A stretch of DNA of 42,797 bases. Source: Paracoccaceae bacterium (GTDB taxonomy: Bacteria > Pseudomonadota > Alphaproteobacteria > Rhodobacterales > Rhodobacteraceae). The notes under the pieces were generated by a model. That model was given only the letters and a program-made list of their open reading frames with translations, searched no databases and was not told the origin of the DNA. Position numbers and translations under genes: made by a program. Positions 8,363-15,590 of the stretch are shown one piece after another. The stretch spans positions 1 to 42,797 of the forward strand of contig WTAL01000034.1 of assembly GCA_013139635.1 (NCBI GenBank). The letters run 5' to 3'. Every line of letters starts with the position of its first letter. Positions within the stretch are counted from its first letter, which is position 1.

Positions 8363-9042
8363 CGCTCCCAGAGCGTTTCGCCGCCCAGCTCGTTGATAAA
8401 TTCAACATGGGCGGCGGATTCATCGCTCGAAATTCGGCTCGGCAAAGGCGTGGGCCTTTGTGGCGGCATGTAGTCTCCGCTTGGCGTATTACGCTCAGAA
8501 CTTTGCACTACTTTCAGCGCAAAATCTGGCTGGCGACCACCGATCAGCTCTAGGTAAACTTCCGCCAAAATTTCCGAGTCTAAAAGCGCGCCGTGCAGCG
8601 TGCGGCTTGAATTATCAATGCCAAAACGGCGGCATAGCGCGTCCAGCGAGTTTTGCGCCCCGGCGAATTTTTTGCGGGCAATGGCGAGCGTATCCAGCGC
8701 TTGTTTCATCGGAATTTGTGGATGGCTGCTCCAGTCCAACTCCGCATTCAGGAACTTCATATCAAAGGCGGCGTTATGAATTATCAGCCTAGAATCCTTA
8801 ATGAAATCAAGGAAATCCTTTGCGATTGTCGTAAATACCGGCTTGTCAGACAGGAACTCCGAGCTTAGCCCGTGCACAGCAAACGCCCCCGCAGGCATAT
8901 CGCGCATGGGGTTAATATATTGGTGGTACACCTCGCCGGTGGGCATGTGGTTATAAAGCTCAACCGCGCCAATTTCCACAATCCGGTCGCCGGTAGACGG
9001 GTCCAGCCCCGTGGTTTCTGTATCGAGCACAATCTCACGCAT
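8359..9042 (-). CDS. dnaQ: DNA polymerase III subunit epsilon (3'-5' proofreading exonuclease)
   Basis: Epsilon edits errors made by the replicative polymerase core. The 227-aa protein has the DEDDh exonuclease motifs: ExoI DTETTG (7-12, Asp7 and Glu9), ExoII HNAAFD (89-94) and ExoIII with His150 and Asp155 (HGALLD). After about residue 180 comes a variable linker and a short C-terminal segment that in the family binds the alpha subunit. It is last in the run maf-aroE-coaE-dnaQ and overlaps coaE by 8 nt. The close position to a candidate replication origin is a common arrangement in alphaproteobacteria. Confidence 0.95.
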   Translation of the reverse strand: MREIVLDTETTGLDPSTGDRIVEIGAVELYNHMPTGEVYHQYINPMRDMPAGAFAVHGLSSEFLSDKPVFTTIAKDFLDFIKDSRLIIHNAAFDMKFLNAELDWSSHPQIPMKQALDTLAIARKKFAGAQNSLDALCRRFGIDNSSRTLHGALLDSEILAEVYLELIGGRQPDFALKVVQSSERNTPSGDYMPPQRPTPLPSRISSDESAAHVEFINELGGETLWER

Positions 9043-9628
9043 CTTCTTGCTCCAATGCCTCGATCAAGGCTTTAACTTCGGCTTTTGTGTGGTCCATACC
9101 TCGGGAGGTATCAAACAAAAAGTCTGCCAGAGCGCGCTTTTCGACATCGGGCATTTGGCGGGCTAGAATCGTGTTAAACAGATCTTCATTCATGGAGCCA
9201 CGCATCATTACGCGATGGCGCTGCACATCTTCGGGGGCGGTTACCACCAATACATAATCCATCAAGCTTTCCGCGTCTGTTTCAAAGAGCAATGGAATGT
9301 CAAAAACCACAACCGCGCTTTTCTTATAGCGGGTAAGAAATTGCTGCCGTGATTCCGCTAAAAGAGGCTGCAAAGTCGCTTCGATTTTGTCTAAGAGGCC
9401 GCTGTCTTTGGCGATTTCAATCTTGAGTATGGTACGATCAACACCCCCCCCCAGCGTGGCGGCTGGCACCAAGGCACCGATCGGCTTAACCGCCGCGCCT
9501 CCCGCTGCGTAAAGCGCGTGCACCTCGGCATCGGCATCCCAGACTGGCACATCAAATTCGCGAAAAAACCCGGCGGTAGTAGATTTTCCCATCCCGATGG
9601 AGCCGGTTAGGCCAAGCTTGACGCTCAT
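9035..9628 (-). CDS. coaE: Dephospho-CoA kinase
   Basis: CoaE phosphorylates the 3'-OH of dephospho-CoA, the last step of coenzyme A synthesis. The P-loop GSIGMGKS is at residues 9-16, followed by VWDADAEVH (substrate side) and the lid-region sequence DIPLLFE (near 107-113). Length 197 aa is normal. Its start overlaps aroE by 4 nt (ATGA) and its end overlaps dnaQ by 8 nt. A run of nine C at 9444-9452 (nine G in the gene) encodes part of LGGG; the frame is intact, but such a run is prone to slippage and to sequencing errors. Confidence 0.95.
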   Translation of the reverse strand: MSVKLGLTGSIGMGKSTTAGFFREFDVPVWDADAEVHALYAAGGAAVKPIGALVPAATLGGGVDRTILKIEIAKDSGLLDKIEATLQPLLAESRQQFLTRYKKSAVVVFDIPLLFETDAESLMDYVLVVTAPEDVQRHRVMMRGSMNEDLFNTILARQMPDVEKRALADFLFDTSRGMDHTKAEVKALIEALEQEDA

Positions 9629-10473
9629 CGGTCGAGCACTGCCATACGAAGGCCTTCATCGACTTCAGGGCGATGGTCAAACCACAGCTCAAACCCCGGC
9701 ACCCCTTGGTGCAGCAGCATGCCAAGGCCATCAACGGTTTTGAGTCCTAGGGCCGCCGCGTTTTCCAGAAAGGGGGTAATGAGCGGCGCATAAACCAGAT
9801 CGGTGACCGTAGCCGCTTTTGGCGCTGAGTCGATGTTAATGAGCAGATCAGGCTGGCCCTGCATGCCGAGCGAAGTGGTGTTTACAATGGTCATCGCCCC
9901 ATCGGCCGCATCCGAGGCGCGATTCCAATCAACCACTTGCACTTTTGCCCCAAACTGATCAGCCAGTAGTTGTGCGCGTTGACGCGTGCGGTTAGCCAGC
10001 CTAAGCTCGGTTACGCCCTCCGAAAGAAGTGCTGACACAACCGCCCGCGCAGCGCCCCCTGCGCCCAACACCAAGGCGGGGCCTGAGCGGGCGTCCCAAT
10101 CAGGTGCATTTTGGCGCATGTTTTGAATAAACCCATAACCGTCTGTATTATCACCGCGAATAGATCCGTCATCTTTAAAGGTGATCGTATTAACCGCACC
10201 AATGAGCGCGGCACGGTCGGTTACACTATCAGCAAGGCCAAGCATAGAAACCTTGTGAGGAATGGTGATATTTACACCTTTAAACCCAAGCCGAGGCAAT
10301 GAGCGAATGCCAGCTACAAAATCAGAAGCGGCAAGAGATATCGGGATATAGAATCCATTTATACCATGCCTCTTCAGCCAGTAGTTGTGCATCACGGGTG
10401 ACCGGCTATGGTCAATCGGATAGCCAACAACACCGGCTAATAACGGCGGTCTGTATTCGTTTACGTCTGACAA
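9625..10473 (-). CDS. aroE: Shikimate dehydrogenase (NADP+)
   Basis: AroE reduces 3-dehydroshikimate to shikimate in aromatic amino acid synthesis. Seen: substrate motif SRSP (23-26), catalytic Lys74 in NITIPHKV, the DNTDGYGF motif (108-115, catalytic Asp111), and the NADP-binding GAGGAARA (137-144). The basic NRTRQRA patch near residue 162 fits NADP rather than NAD. Length 282 aa. The start codon is TTG at 10473 with GAGGAAAAGG just upstream, inside the end of maf (13-nt overlap). No ATG lies before the conserved GYPI segment, so the rare start is probably real. Confidence 0.94.
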   Translation of the reverse strand: MSDVNEYRPPLLAGVVGYPIDHSRSPVMHNYWLKRHGINGFYIPISLAASDFVAGIRSLPRLGFKGVNITIPHKVSMLGLADSVTDRAALIGAVNTITFKDDGSIRGDNTDGYGFIQNMRQNAPDWDARSGPALVLGAGGAARAVVSALLSEGVTELRLANRTRQRAQLLADQFGAKVQVVDWNRASDAADGAMTIVNTTSLGMQGQPDLLINIDSAPKAATVTDLVYAPLITPFLENAAALGLKTVDGLGMLLHQGVPGFELWFDHRPEVDEGLRMAVLDR

Positions 10474-11060
10474 ACGCCTTTTCCTCGTAAAAATTTTAAA
10501 ACTTCCAAAAGCGGCAAGCCCAATACGCTAAAATAGTCCCCTTTGACCGATAAAAACAACTGCGATCCTGTGGATTCAAGTTTATATCCGCCAACTGTTG
10601 TAAATAGGTCATCCTTCATGTCGTTCAAATAGCGTTCTAAAAATGGGGTGCTGAAGTCTCGCATCGTTAATTCTGCCCGTCCGATATGCCGCCAAACTGG
10701 CGCGCCTTGATCATAAATAACCGCCGCCGAAAACAACAAATGCGATTGCCCGCGAAGCGTTAAAAGCTGTGATTTTGCGTCTTCAAGGCTGGTTGGTTTA
10801 TCAAATATTTTACCTTTATGGACCAATATTTGATCAGCCCCAAGCACCAGCCTATCGGGAAATTTACTAGCCACGCGCCGCGCTTTCATTTCAGCGAGCG
10901 CATCTGCTATATCTCGGGGCGGCGCGTTTTGGGCTAAAAGCGAGGCTTTGATAGCGGATTCGTCTATCCGCGCTGGGTGGCACTCAATTTCCAGCCCCGC
11001 GTTTTGCAGCATGTCGCGGCGGGCAGATGATTGTGAGGCAAGAATAAGAGGTTGGGGCAT
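10461..11060 (-). CDS. maf: Maf/YceF nucleotide pyrophosphatase
   Basis: Maf family proteins hydrolyse non-canonical or excess nucleoside triphosphates to monophosphates. The 199-aa protein has the N-terminal LASQSSARRDML signature (7-18), the R-x-DES segment (IDESAIK), LGADQILVHKG with the key Asp (near 72), and GDYFSVLGLPLLEVL near the end. It is first in the minus-strand run leading away from the candidate origin. In several alphaproteobacteria a maf-like gene and hemE flank the replication origin, the same layout as here. Subfamily (YhdE- or YceF-like substrate range) cannot be settled by eye. Confidence 0.92.
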   Translation of the reverse strand: MPQPLILASQSSARRDMLQNAGLEIECHPARIDESAIKASLLAQNAPPRDIADALAEMKARRVASKFPDRLVLGADQILVHKGKIFDKPTSLEDAKSQLLTLRGQSHLLFSAAVIYDQGAPVWRHIGRAELTMRDFSTPFLERYLNDMKDDLFTTVGGYKLESTGSQLFLSVKGDYFSVLGLPLLEVLKFLRGKGVCQT

Positions 11061-11082
11061 AGGCGGCTCCGGTGGATGAAAT

Positions 11083-11091
11083 TGTGGATAA
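11083..11091 (-). promoter_or_regulatory. DnaA box, perfect TTATCCACA
   Basis: Minus strand reads TTATCCACA, identical to the strong E. coli consensus box. It is 22 bp upstream of the maf start codon. Confidence 0.7.
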
Positions 11092-11168
11092 GTACGAGAT
11101 ATCTACAGGGGCACTGAATATGGTCGGTTTTATCACGGTTTTTCATTACTTCTGCAAGAGTTATCCTA

Positions 11169-11177
11169 TGTGCAAAA
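11169..11177 (-). promoter_or_regulatory. DnaA box TTTTGCACA
   Basis: Minus strand reads TTTTGCACA, which fits TTWTNCACA. Same orientation as the other boxes in the gap. Confidence 0.55.
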
Positions 11178-11199
11178 CATTTAGGCCCATTAACCTATC

Positions 11200-11208
11200 T
11201 GTGGAAAA
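11200..11208 (-). promoter_or_regulatory. DnaA box TTTTCCACA
   Basis: Minus strand reads TTTTCCACA, an exact TTWTNCACA match, 31 bp from the previous box (start to start, about three helical turns). Confidence 0.65.
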
Positions 11209-11253
11209 CCACGGATTTATGCCATGCTTTCAATACCCGTGATGAAATGCCGC

Positions 11254-11262
11254 CGTGGATAA
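11254..11262 (-). promoter_or_regulatory. DnaA box with one mismatch (TTATCCACG)
   Basis: Minus strand reads TTATCCACG; only the last base departs from the consensus. Same orientation as the other three. Confidence 0.5.
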
Positions 11263-11331
11263 CCTAGTGGGAATAATTTCAATCATGGTAATCCCCGTGA
11301 TTCATGGGTATCTACAACCAAAACAACTTCT

Positions 11332-11350
11332 CTTAAATATTATATTTAAG
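11332..11350. repeat. 19-bp AT-rich perfect palindrome before hemE
   Basis: CTTAAATATTATATTTAAG has 9-bp perfect arms around a central T and only two G/C pairs. It is 19 bp before the hemE start. It may be part of the duplex unwinding element of the origin, or an operator or promoter element for hemE. The two TTAA ends are separated by 9 bp, not the 7 bp of a CtrA site. Confidence 0.6.
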
Positions 11351-11369
11351 GGGGAATGGAACCAAGCTC

Positions 11370-12401
11370 ATGTCTGAACAGAAAAAATTGTTAAAAGCCC
11401 TTGCTGGGGAAAGCCAGAAAATACCTCCGGTTTGGATTATGCGCCAAGCGGGCCGGTATTTACCAGAGTATCGTGAGCTACGGGCTACGGCAGGTGGGTT
11501 TTTGGACCTTTGTTATAATCCGGAATTTGCCACAGAAGTTACCTTACAACCGATTAGGCGCTTTGGCTTTGACGCGGCGATCCTGTTTGCCGATATCCTT
11601 TTGCTGCCGCAAGCGCTTGGCATGAAATTATGGTTTGAAACCGGTGAGGGGCCTAAACTTGAGCCGGTCACAAATATGGCTGAGATTAAAAACCTAAAGC
11701 CGATTGAGGATATTCATGAAACGTTAAACCCTGTTTACGAGACCGTGAAGCGGCTTTCCGAGGAGCTACCTGCCGAGACCACTCTGATCGGCTTTGCGGG
11801 CGCCCCTTGGACCGTAGCAACCTATATGGTGGCAGGCGGTGGCACGCCAGACCAAGGCCCCGCGCGGCGGTTGATGTATCAAGACCCGGCGGCCTTTCAG
11901 GCTTTGATTGATCTGGTGACGGATTCGACGATCGAATACCTTGCTAAGCAAGTTGAAGCCGGTGCGGAAGTTGTGAAGTTGTTTGATAGCTGGGCGGGCG
12001 CGCTGAGCGGTTCGACTTTTGCGCAGTATTCGCTAAAACCTGCCGTGAAAATCGCGACTGAGCTTAAGCGGCGCTTTCCGGCGCTAAAATTCATCGGTTT
12101 CCCGCGCGGTGCGGGTGGTGGGTATATCAGTTTTGCGGATACCGGCGTGTTTGACGGGCTGGCTTTAGATAGCTCTGTTCCGGCCGAATGGGCGCGTGAT
12201 AACCTGCAAAATAAGGTCGCGGTGCAAGGCAATCTTGACCCAATGCATATGATTACGGGCGGAGATATGTTGGTGTCAGAAACCCAGCGTTTGTGCGATA
12301 TATTGGGCGGTGGGCCTTATATATTTAACCTTGGCCATGGGATTACGCCGGAAGGTAAGCCAGAAAATATTGAAAAAATGTTGAACGTAATCAGAGGGTA
12401 A
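11370..12401 (+). CDS. hemE: Uroporphyrinogen decarboxylase
   Basis: HemE decarboxylates the four acetate side chains of uroporphyrinogen III to give coproporphyrinogen III in haem and chlorophyll synthesis. Signature [17 protein letters not shown] (near residues 19-35) contains the active-site Arg residues, and the second signature [13 protein letters not shown] lies near 141-153. [11 protein letters not shown] (71-81) carries the catalytic Asp region and the C-terminal [11 protein letters not shown] is present. Length 343 aa is normal. It starts a plus-strand run with hemJ 3 nt downstream, and its upstream gap is the candidate origin. A GGGGGAA lies 12-18 nt before ATG, rather far for a ribosome site. 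Confidence 0.97.
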   Translation: MSEQKKLLKALAGESQKIPPVWIMRQAGRYLPEYRELRATAGGFLDLCYNPEFATEVTLQPIRRFGFDAAILFADILLLPQALGMKLWFETGEGPKLEPVTNMAEIKNLKPIEDIHETLNPVYETVKRLSEELPAETTLIGFAGAPWTVATYMVAGGGTPDQGPARRLMYQDPAAFQALIDLVTDSTIEYLAKQVEAGAEVVKLFDSWAGALSGSTFAQYSLKPAVKIATELKRRFPALKFIGFPRGAGGGYISFADTGVFDGLALDSSVPAEWARDNLQNKVAVQGNLDPMHMITGGDMLVSETQRLCDILGGGPYIFNLGHGITPEGKPENIEKMLNVIRG

Positions 12402-12404
12402 ACC

Positions 12405-12857
12405 ATGGGTGGCTTCCTGCTAGATTGGTATTTCTGGGTTAAGGCCCTACACATCATTTCAGTGATCAGCTGGATGGCGGGCATGTTTTACCTGCCGCGC
12501 CTATTTGTTTACCACGCCGAGCGGGCCGAGGTTGGCTCCGAAATGTCGGAAACCTTCAAAATCATGGAACGCAAACTAATGCGCGCCATTATCAACCCCG
12601 CGATGACAGCGACTTGGATTTTTGGCCTCATCATGGTGTTTACCCCCGGCATAATTGACTGGAGCCAGATTTGGCCATGGGTCAAAGCGGCCTCGGTGCT
12701 GCTTATGAGCGGGTTTCATGGCTGGCTTTCTGTGCGGCGTAAAGAGTTTGAGCGCGATGAAAACACTCGCAGTGGCCGCACTTACAGGCTCGCCAATGAA
12801 GTGCCAACGGTGCTGATGCTGGTTATTGTGATTTCGGTGATCGTTAAGCCTTTTTAA
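12405..12857 (+). CDS. hemJ: Protoporphyrinogen oxidase HemJ (membrane)
   Basis: HemJ is the bacterial membrane enzyme that oxidises protoporphyrinogen IX to protoporphyrin IX, the second-last haem step. The 150-aa protein has four membrane segments, with the family sequences WVKALHIISVISWMAGMFYLPRLFVYH (11-37; the His residues are haem-binding candidates), ERKLMRAIINPAM and PWVKAASVLLMSGFHGWL. Ends in IVKPF. ATG 12405 follows CAGAGGG and lies 3 nt after the hemE stop, so the two haem genes are almost certainly cotranscribed. Older annotations call it TIGR00701 or a conserved hypothetical membrane protein. Confidence 0.93.
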   Translation: MGGFLLDWYFWVKALHIISVISWMAGMFYLPRLFVYHAERAEVGSEMSETFKIMERKLMRAIINPAMTATWIFGLIMVFTPGIIDWSQIWPWVKAASVLLMSGFHGWLSVRRKEFERDENTRSGRTYRLANEVPTVLMLVIVISVIVKPF

Positions 12858-12865
12858 AGGCTGAT

Positions 12866-12894
12866 TTGACAAACTGCCGCCAACTCGGCTAAGA
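12866..12894 (+). promoter_or_regulatory. Possible rho promoter (TTGACA box)
   Basis: A perfect TTGACA (12866-12871) is followed 17 bp later by CTAAGA (12889-12894), a poor -10. Rho mRNA leaders are usually long because rho controls its own expression; a small stem GCTAAG/CTTAGC (12888-12904) overlaps this region. Confidence 0.3.
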
Positions 12895-12930
12895 GAGCCT
12901 TAGCGTGGGCTGTTCTGGCCCGATATACGC

Positions 12931-12939
12931 TTTTCCACA
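12931..12939 (+). promoter_or_regulatory. DnaA box TTTTCCACA upstream of rho
   Basis: Plus strand TTTTCCACA fits TTWTNCACA exactly. It is 41 bp before the rho start and about 1.6 kb from the candidate origin. It could tie rho expression to DnaA or be chance. Confidence 0.4.
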
Positions 12940-12980
12940 ACATAGTTATCAGGCCCTGGGGGCCACACAGGAAGTTTATT

Positions 12981-14264
12981 ATGGACGATTTATCGACAAT
13001 CGAGCGCATGTCTCTGGCTGAGCTTAAAGCACAAAAAGCCTCTGACATTTTGAAAATGGCTGAAGAGCTTGAGATCGACAACGCGTCCACCATGCGCAAA
13101 GGCGAGATGATGTTTTCGGTGCTCAAAGAGCTGGCCGAAGACGGGGTCGAGATTTCGGGCGATGGCGTTCTGGAAATTCTGCTAGACGGCTTTGGTTTTC
13201 TGCGCTCGCCCGAGGCTAACTATTTGGCGGGACCGGATGATATTTACGTATCCCCTGAGATGATTCGCAAGTTTTCGATGCGCACCGGCGATACCGTAGA
13301 CGGCATTATGCAGGCCCCCAATGAGGGTGAGCGCTACTTTGCGCTGGTGAAACCAACCCTGATTAATTTCTCGGACCCAGCTGAAGCTAAACACAAAATT
13401 CACTTTGATAACCTGACCCCACTTTACCCCGATGAGCGCTTTAAGTTGGAAATCGAAGACCCGACCATCAAAGATAAAACCGCCCGCGTGATCGACCTTG
13501 TAGCGCCTATCGGCAAAGGCCAGCGGTGCCTGGTTGTAGCGCCGCCGCGTACAGGTAAAACCATGATTTTGCAGAATATTGCCCACTCTATCGCGGCCAA
13601 TCACCCCGAGTGCTACCTAATTGTACTGCTGGTTGATGAACGTCCGGAAGAAGTGACAGACATGCAGCGCTCGGTGCGGGGTGAAGTGGTGTCTTCGACC
13701 TTTGATGAGCCGGCAACGCGCCACGTGGCGGTTGCCGAAATGGTGATCGAAAAAGCCAAACGGCTGGTGGAGCATAAGCGAGATGTTGTGATCTTGCTCG
13801 ACTCAATCACCCGTCTTGGTCGTGCTTTTAACACCGTAGTGCCGAGCTCTGGTAAAGTGCTAACGGGTGGTGTGGATGCTAACGCTTTGCAACGGCCCAA
13901 GCGGTTCTTTGGTGCGGCACGTAAAATCGAGGAAGGCGGCTCGCTAACGATTATTGCAACGGCCTTGATTGATACCGGCTCGCGCATGGATGAGGTGATT
14001 TTTGAGGAATTCAAAGGCACAGGTAACTCGGAAATTGTGCTTGATCGTAAGGTGGCTGATAAGCGGGTTTATCCTGCGATTGATATTATGAAATCAGGCA
14101 CGCGGAAAGAGGACCTGCTGGTTGAGAAATCAGAACTCACCAAGCTGTTTGTGCTGCGTCGCATCCTGAACCCAATGGGCACGACAGACGCGATCGAGTT
14201 TTTGCTGAGCAAGTTGAAGCAAACCAAGACCAATTCCGATTTCTTTGATTCAATGAACGCTTAA
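12981..14264 (+). CDS. rho: Transcription termination factor Rho
   Basis: Rho is a hexameric RNA helicase that ends transcription at C-rich, untranslated RNA and limits R-loops. The 427-aa protein has the Rho N-terminal helical domain (8-50), a cold-shock-like RNA-binding domain (about 52-125) with the RNP motif GFGFLRS (70-76), Walker A APPRTGKT (187-194), Walker [11 protein letters not shown], and the Q/R-loop region [11 protein letters not shown]. Ends with the conserved [16 protein letters not shown]. The start has AGGAAG about 7 nt upstream. It has its own 123-nt upstream region after hemJ. Confidence 0.97.
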   Translation: MDDLSTIERMSLAELKAQKASDILKMAEELEIDNASTMRKGEMMFSVLKELAEDGVEISGDGVLEILLDGFGFLRSPEANYLAGPDDIYVSPEMIRKFSMRTGDTVDGIMQAPNEGERYFALVKPTLINFSDPAEAKHKIHFDNLTPLYPDERFKLEIEDPTIKDKTARVIDLVAPIGKGQRCLVVAPPRTGKTMILQNIAHSIAANHPECYLIVLLVDERPEEVTDMQRSVRGEVVSSTFDEPATRHVAVAEMVIEKAKRLVEHKRDVVILLDSITRLGRAFNTVVPSSGKVLTGGVDANALQRPKRFFGAARKIEEGGSLTIIATALIDTGSRMDEVIFEEFKGTGNSEIVLDRKVADKRVYPAIDIMKSGTRKEDLLVEKSELTKLFVLRRILNPMGTTDAIEFLLSKLKQTKTNSDFFDSMNA

Positions 14265-14286
14265 TCGTTTAATAACAGATGCTTAT

Positions 14287-15588
14287 ATGGAAAATGGCGA
14301 TACAATATTTGCCCTTGCAACTGCGCAGGGGCGCGCTGGCGTAGCGGTCATCCGGGTGTCTGGCCCGGAGGCGTTTGCATGTGCTTTTCAGCTGGCGGGA
14401 GACATCCCAAAGCCTAGAACAACAGCCCTTCGAACACTGCGTGACGGTGAAGAGCCGCTTGATCAAGCATTGGTGCTGACCTTTGAAAAAGGCGCAAGTT
14501 TCACGGGTGAGGATGTCGTAGAATTCCATTTGCACGGCGGCGTCGCTGTTGTGCAATCCGTGCTTTCGGTTTTGGGAAAAATGGGTGGGCTACGCACAGC
14601 TGGGCCTGGTGAATTTACCCGCCGTGCGCTCGAGAATAACCAAATGGATTTGCCGCAGGTCGAAGGCCTTGCTGATCTTATTGAGGCTGAAACAGAAGCA
14701 CAGCGTAAGCAAGCGCTAAAAGTTATGCGCGGTTCACTCAGTGAAAAATGCAGCCAATGGCGAGAAAAACTTGTGCGAGCTATGGCGCTGCTTGAGGCTG
14801 TTATTGATTTCGCAGATGAGGATGTTCCGGTTGATGTTAGGCCAGAAGTCAACGAATTGCTTACGTCAGTCCACAAGGACTTGATTGCACAACTATCAGG
14901 GCAGAAAGCATCAGAGCGAATAAGAGATGGATTTGAGGTGGCATTGGTTGGGGCTCCCAATATCGGGAAATCCACACTGTTAAATGCAATCGCGGGTCGC
15001 GATGTTGCTATCACGTCAGAAATTGCAGGCACAACACGGGATGTTATCGAGGTTAGGCTTGACCTAAAAGGCTTGCCGGTAACGATTTTGGATTTGGCTG
15101 GTATTCGTGATAGTGATGACATTGTAGAAAGTTTGGGCATAGAGCGTGCGATTGAGCGCGCCGGCGCCTCTGATATTCGCGTGTTTTTGCTAGAAAGCGC
15201 TGAGGATATTGGTTCGTTTGGTATTGAACCGCAACCTGACGATATTGTGGTTCTGGGTAAAGGTGATATGATTGAGACATCTACAACGAGTGTATCTGGT
15301 AAAACGGGTATGGGTGTTGACGAGCTGCTCGAACAAATCTCTACTGTTGTTGCTGGAAAAGTCAGTGGGGCGAGCTCTTTAATCAGGCAGAGACACCTAG
15401 AAGCTATTGAAAATGCAGAACAAAGCCTTTCAACTGCGATACATGGATTAGATTCGGACGACAGCTTTAATGAGCTGATTGCAGCTGATTTGAGGTTTGC
15501 AGTGGTAGCGCTGGATAGTTTAGTCGGGCGAATAGACACTGAAGATGTGCTTGGAGAGATCTTTGCAGGATTTTGCATTGGAAAGTAA
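14287..15588 (+). CDS. mnmE: tRNA uridine-5-carboxymethylaminomethyl(34) synthesis GTPase MnmE
   Basis: MnmE works with MnmG to add the cmnm5 group to U34 of certain tRNAs. Domains: N-terminal tetrahydrofolate-binding domain (1-120, with [12 protein letters not shown] and the GEFTRRA signature), helical domain, and an inserted GTPase domain: G1 GAPNIGKS (222-229), G2 region AGTTRD (247-252), G3 DLAG (269-272). The usual G4 NKxD reads GKGD here, with Asn replaced by Gly. The protein ends FCIGK with the conserved Cys430. Length 433 aa is slightly short but normal for the class. Start lies 22 nt after the rho stop with a weak ribosome site. Two bases separate it from mnmG, so the pair is coexpressed. 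Confidence 0.95.
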   Translation: MENGDTIFALATAQGRAGVAVIRVSGPEAFACAFQLAGDIPKPRTTALRTLRDGEEPLDQALVLTFEKGASFTGEDVVEFHLHGGVAVVQSVLSVLGKMGGLRTAGPGEFTRRALENNQMDLPQVEGLADLIEAETEAQRKQALKVMRGSLSEKCSQWREKLVRAMALLEAVIDFADEDVPVDVRPEVNELLTSVHKDLIAQLSGQKASERIRDGFEVALVGAPNIGKSTLLNAIAGRDVAITSEIAGTTRDVIEVRLDLKGLPVTILDLAGIRDSDDIVESLGIERAIERAGASDIRVFLLESAEDIGSFGIEPQPDDIVVLGKGDMIETSTTSVSGKTGMGVDELLEQISTVVAGKVSGASSLIRQRHLEAIENAEQSLSTAIHGLDSDDSFNELIAADLRFAVVALDSLVGRIDTEDVLGEIFAGFCIGK

Positions 15589-15590
15589 GG

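Larger units (their letters stand above)
11061..11369. other. Candidate chromosomal replication origin (oriC) between maf and hemE
   Basis: This 309-bp gap holds no gene. It has three sequences that fit the DnaA box TTWTNCACA exactly (11083-11091, 11169-11177, 11200-11208) and one with a single mismatch (11254-11262), all in the same orientation. It also has two weaker look-alikes, ATATCTACA (11099-11107) and GTATCTACA (11308-11316), and an AT-rich palindrome at the hemE side (11332-11350) that could serve as the unwinding region. Genes diverge from the gap on both sides. The origins of Caulobacter and Rickettsia lie next to hemE (known), and two parS sites plus parAB follow. The gap must also hold the promoters of maf and hemE. 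Confidence 0.65.

Noticed and set aside
8363-8378. Terminator for secB (CGCTC/GAGCG stem with TTT)
   Set aside because: Stem of only 5 bp and three T; too weak to call.
11333-11349. CtrA binding site (TTAA-N7-TTAA) in the origin candidate
   Set aside because: The two TTAA are separated by 9 bp, not 7, and no other full site was seen in the gap.
13719-13730. Palindrome CGCCACGTGGCG in rho as another parS
   Set aside because: Shares only CACGTG with parS; lacks the GTTT/AAAC arms needed by ParB.
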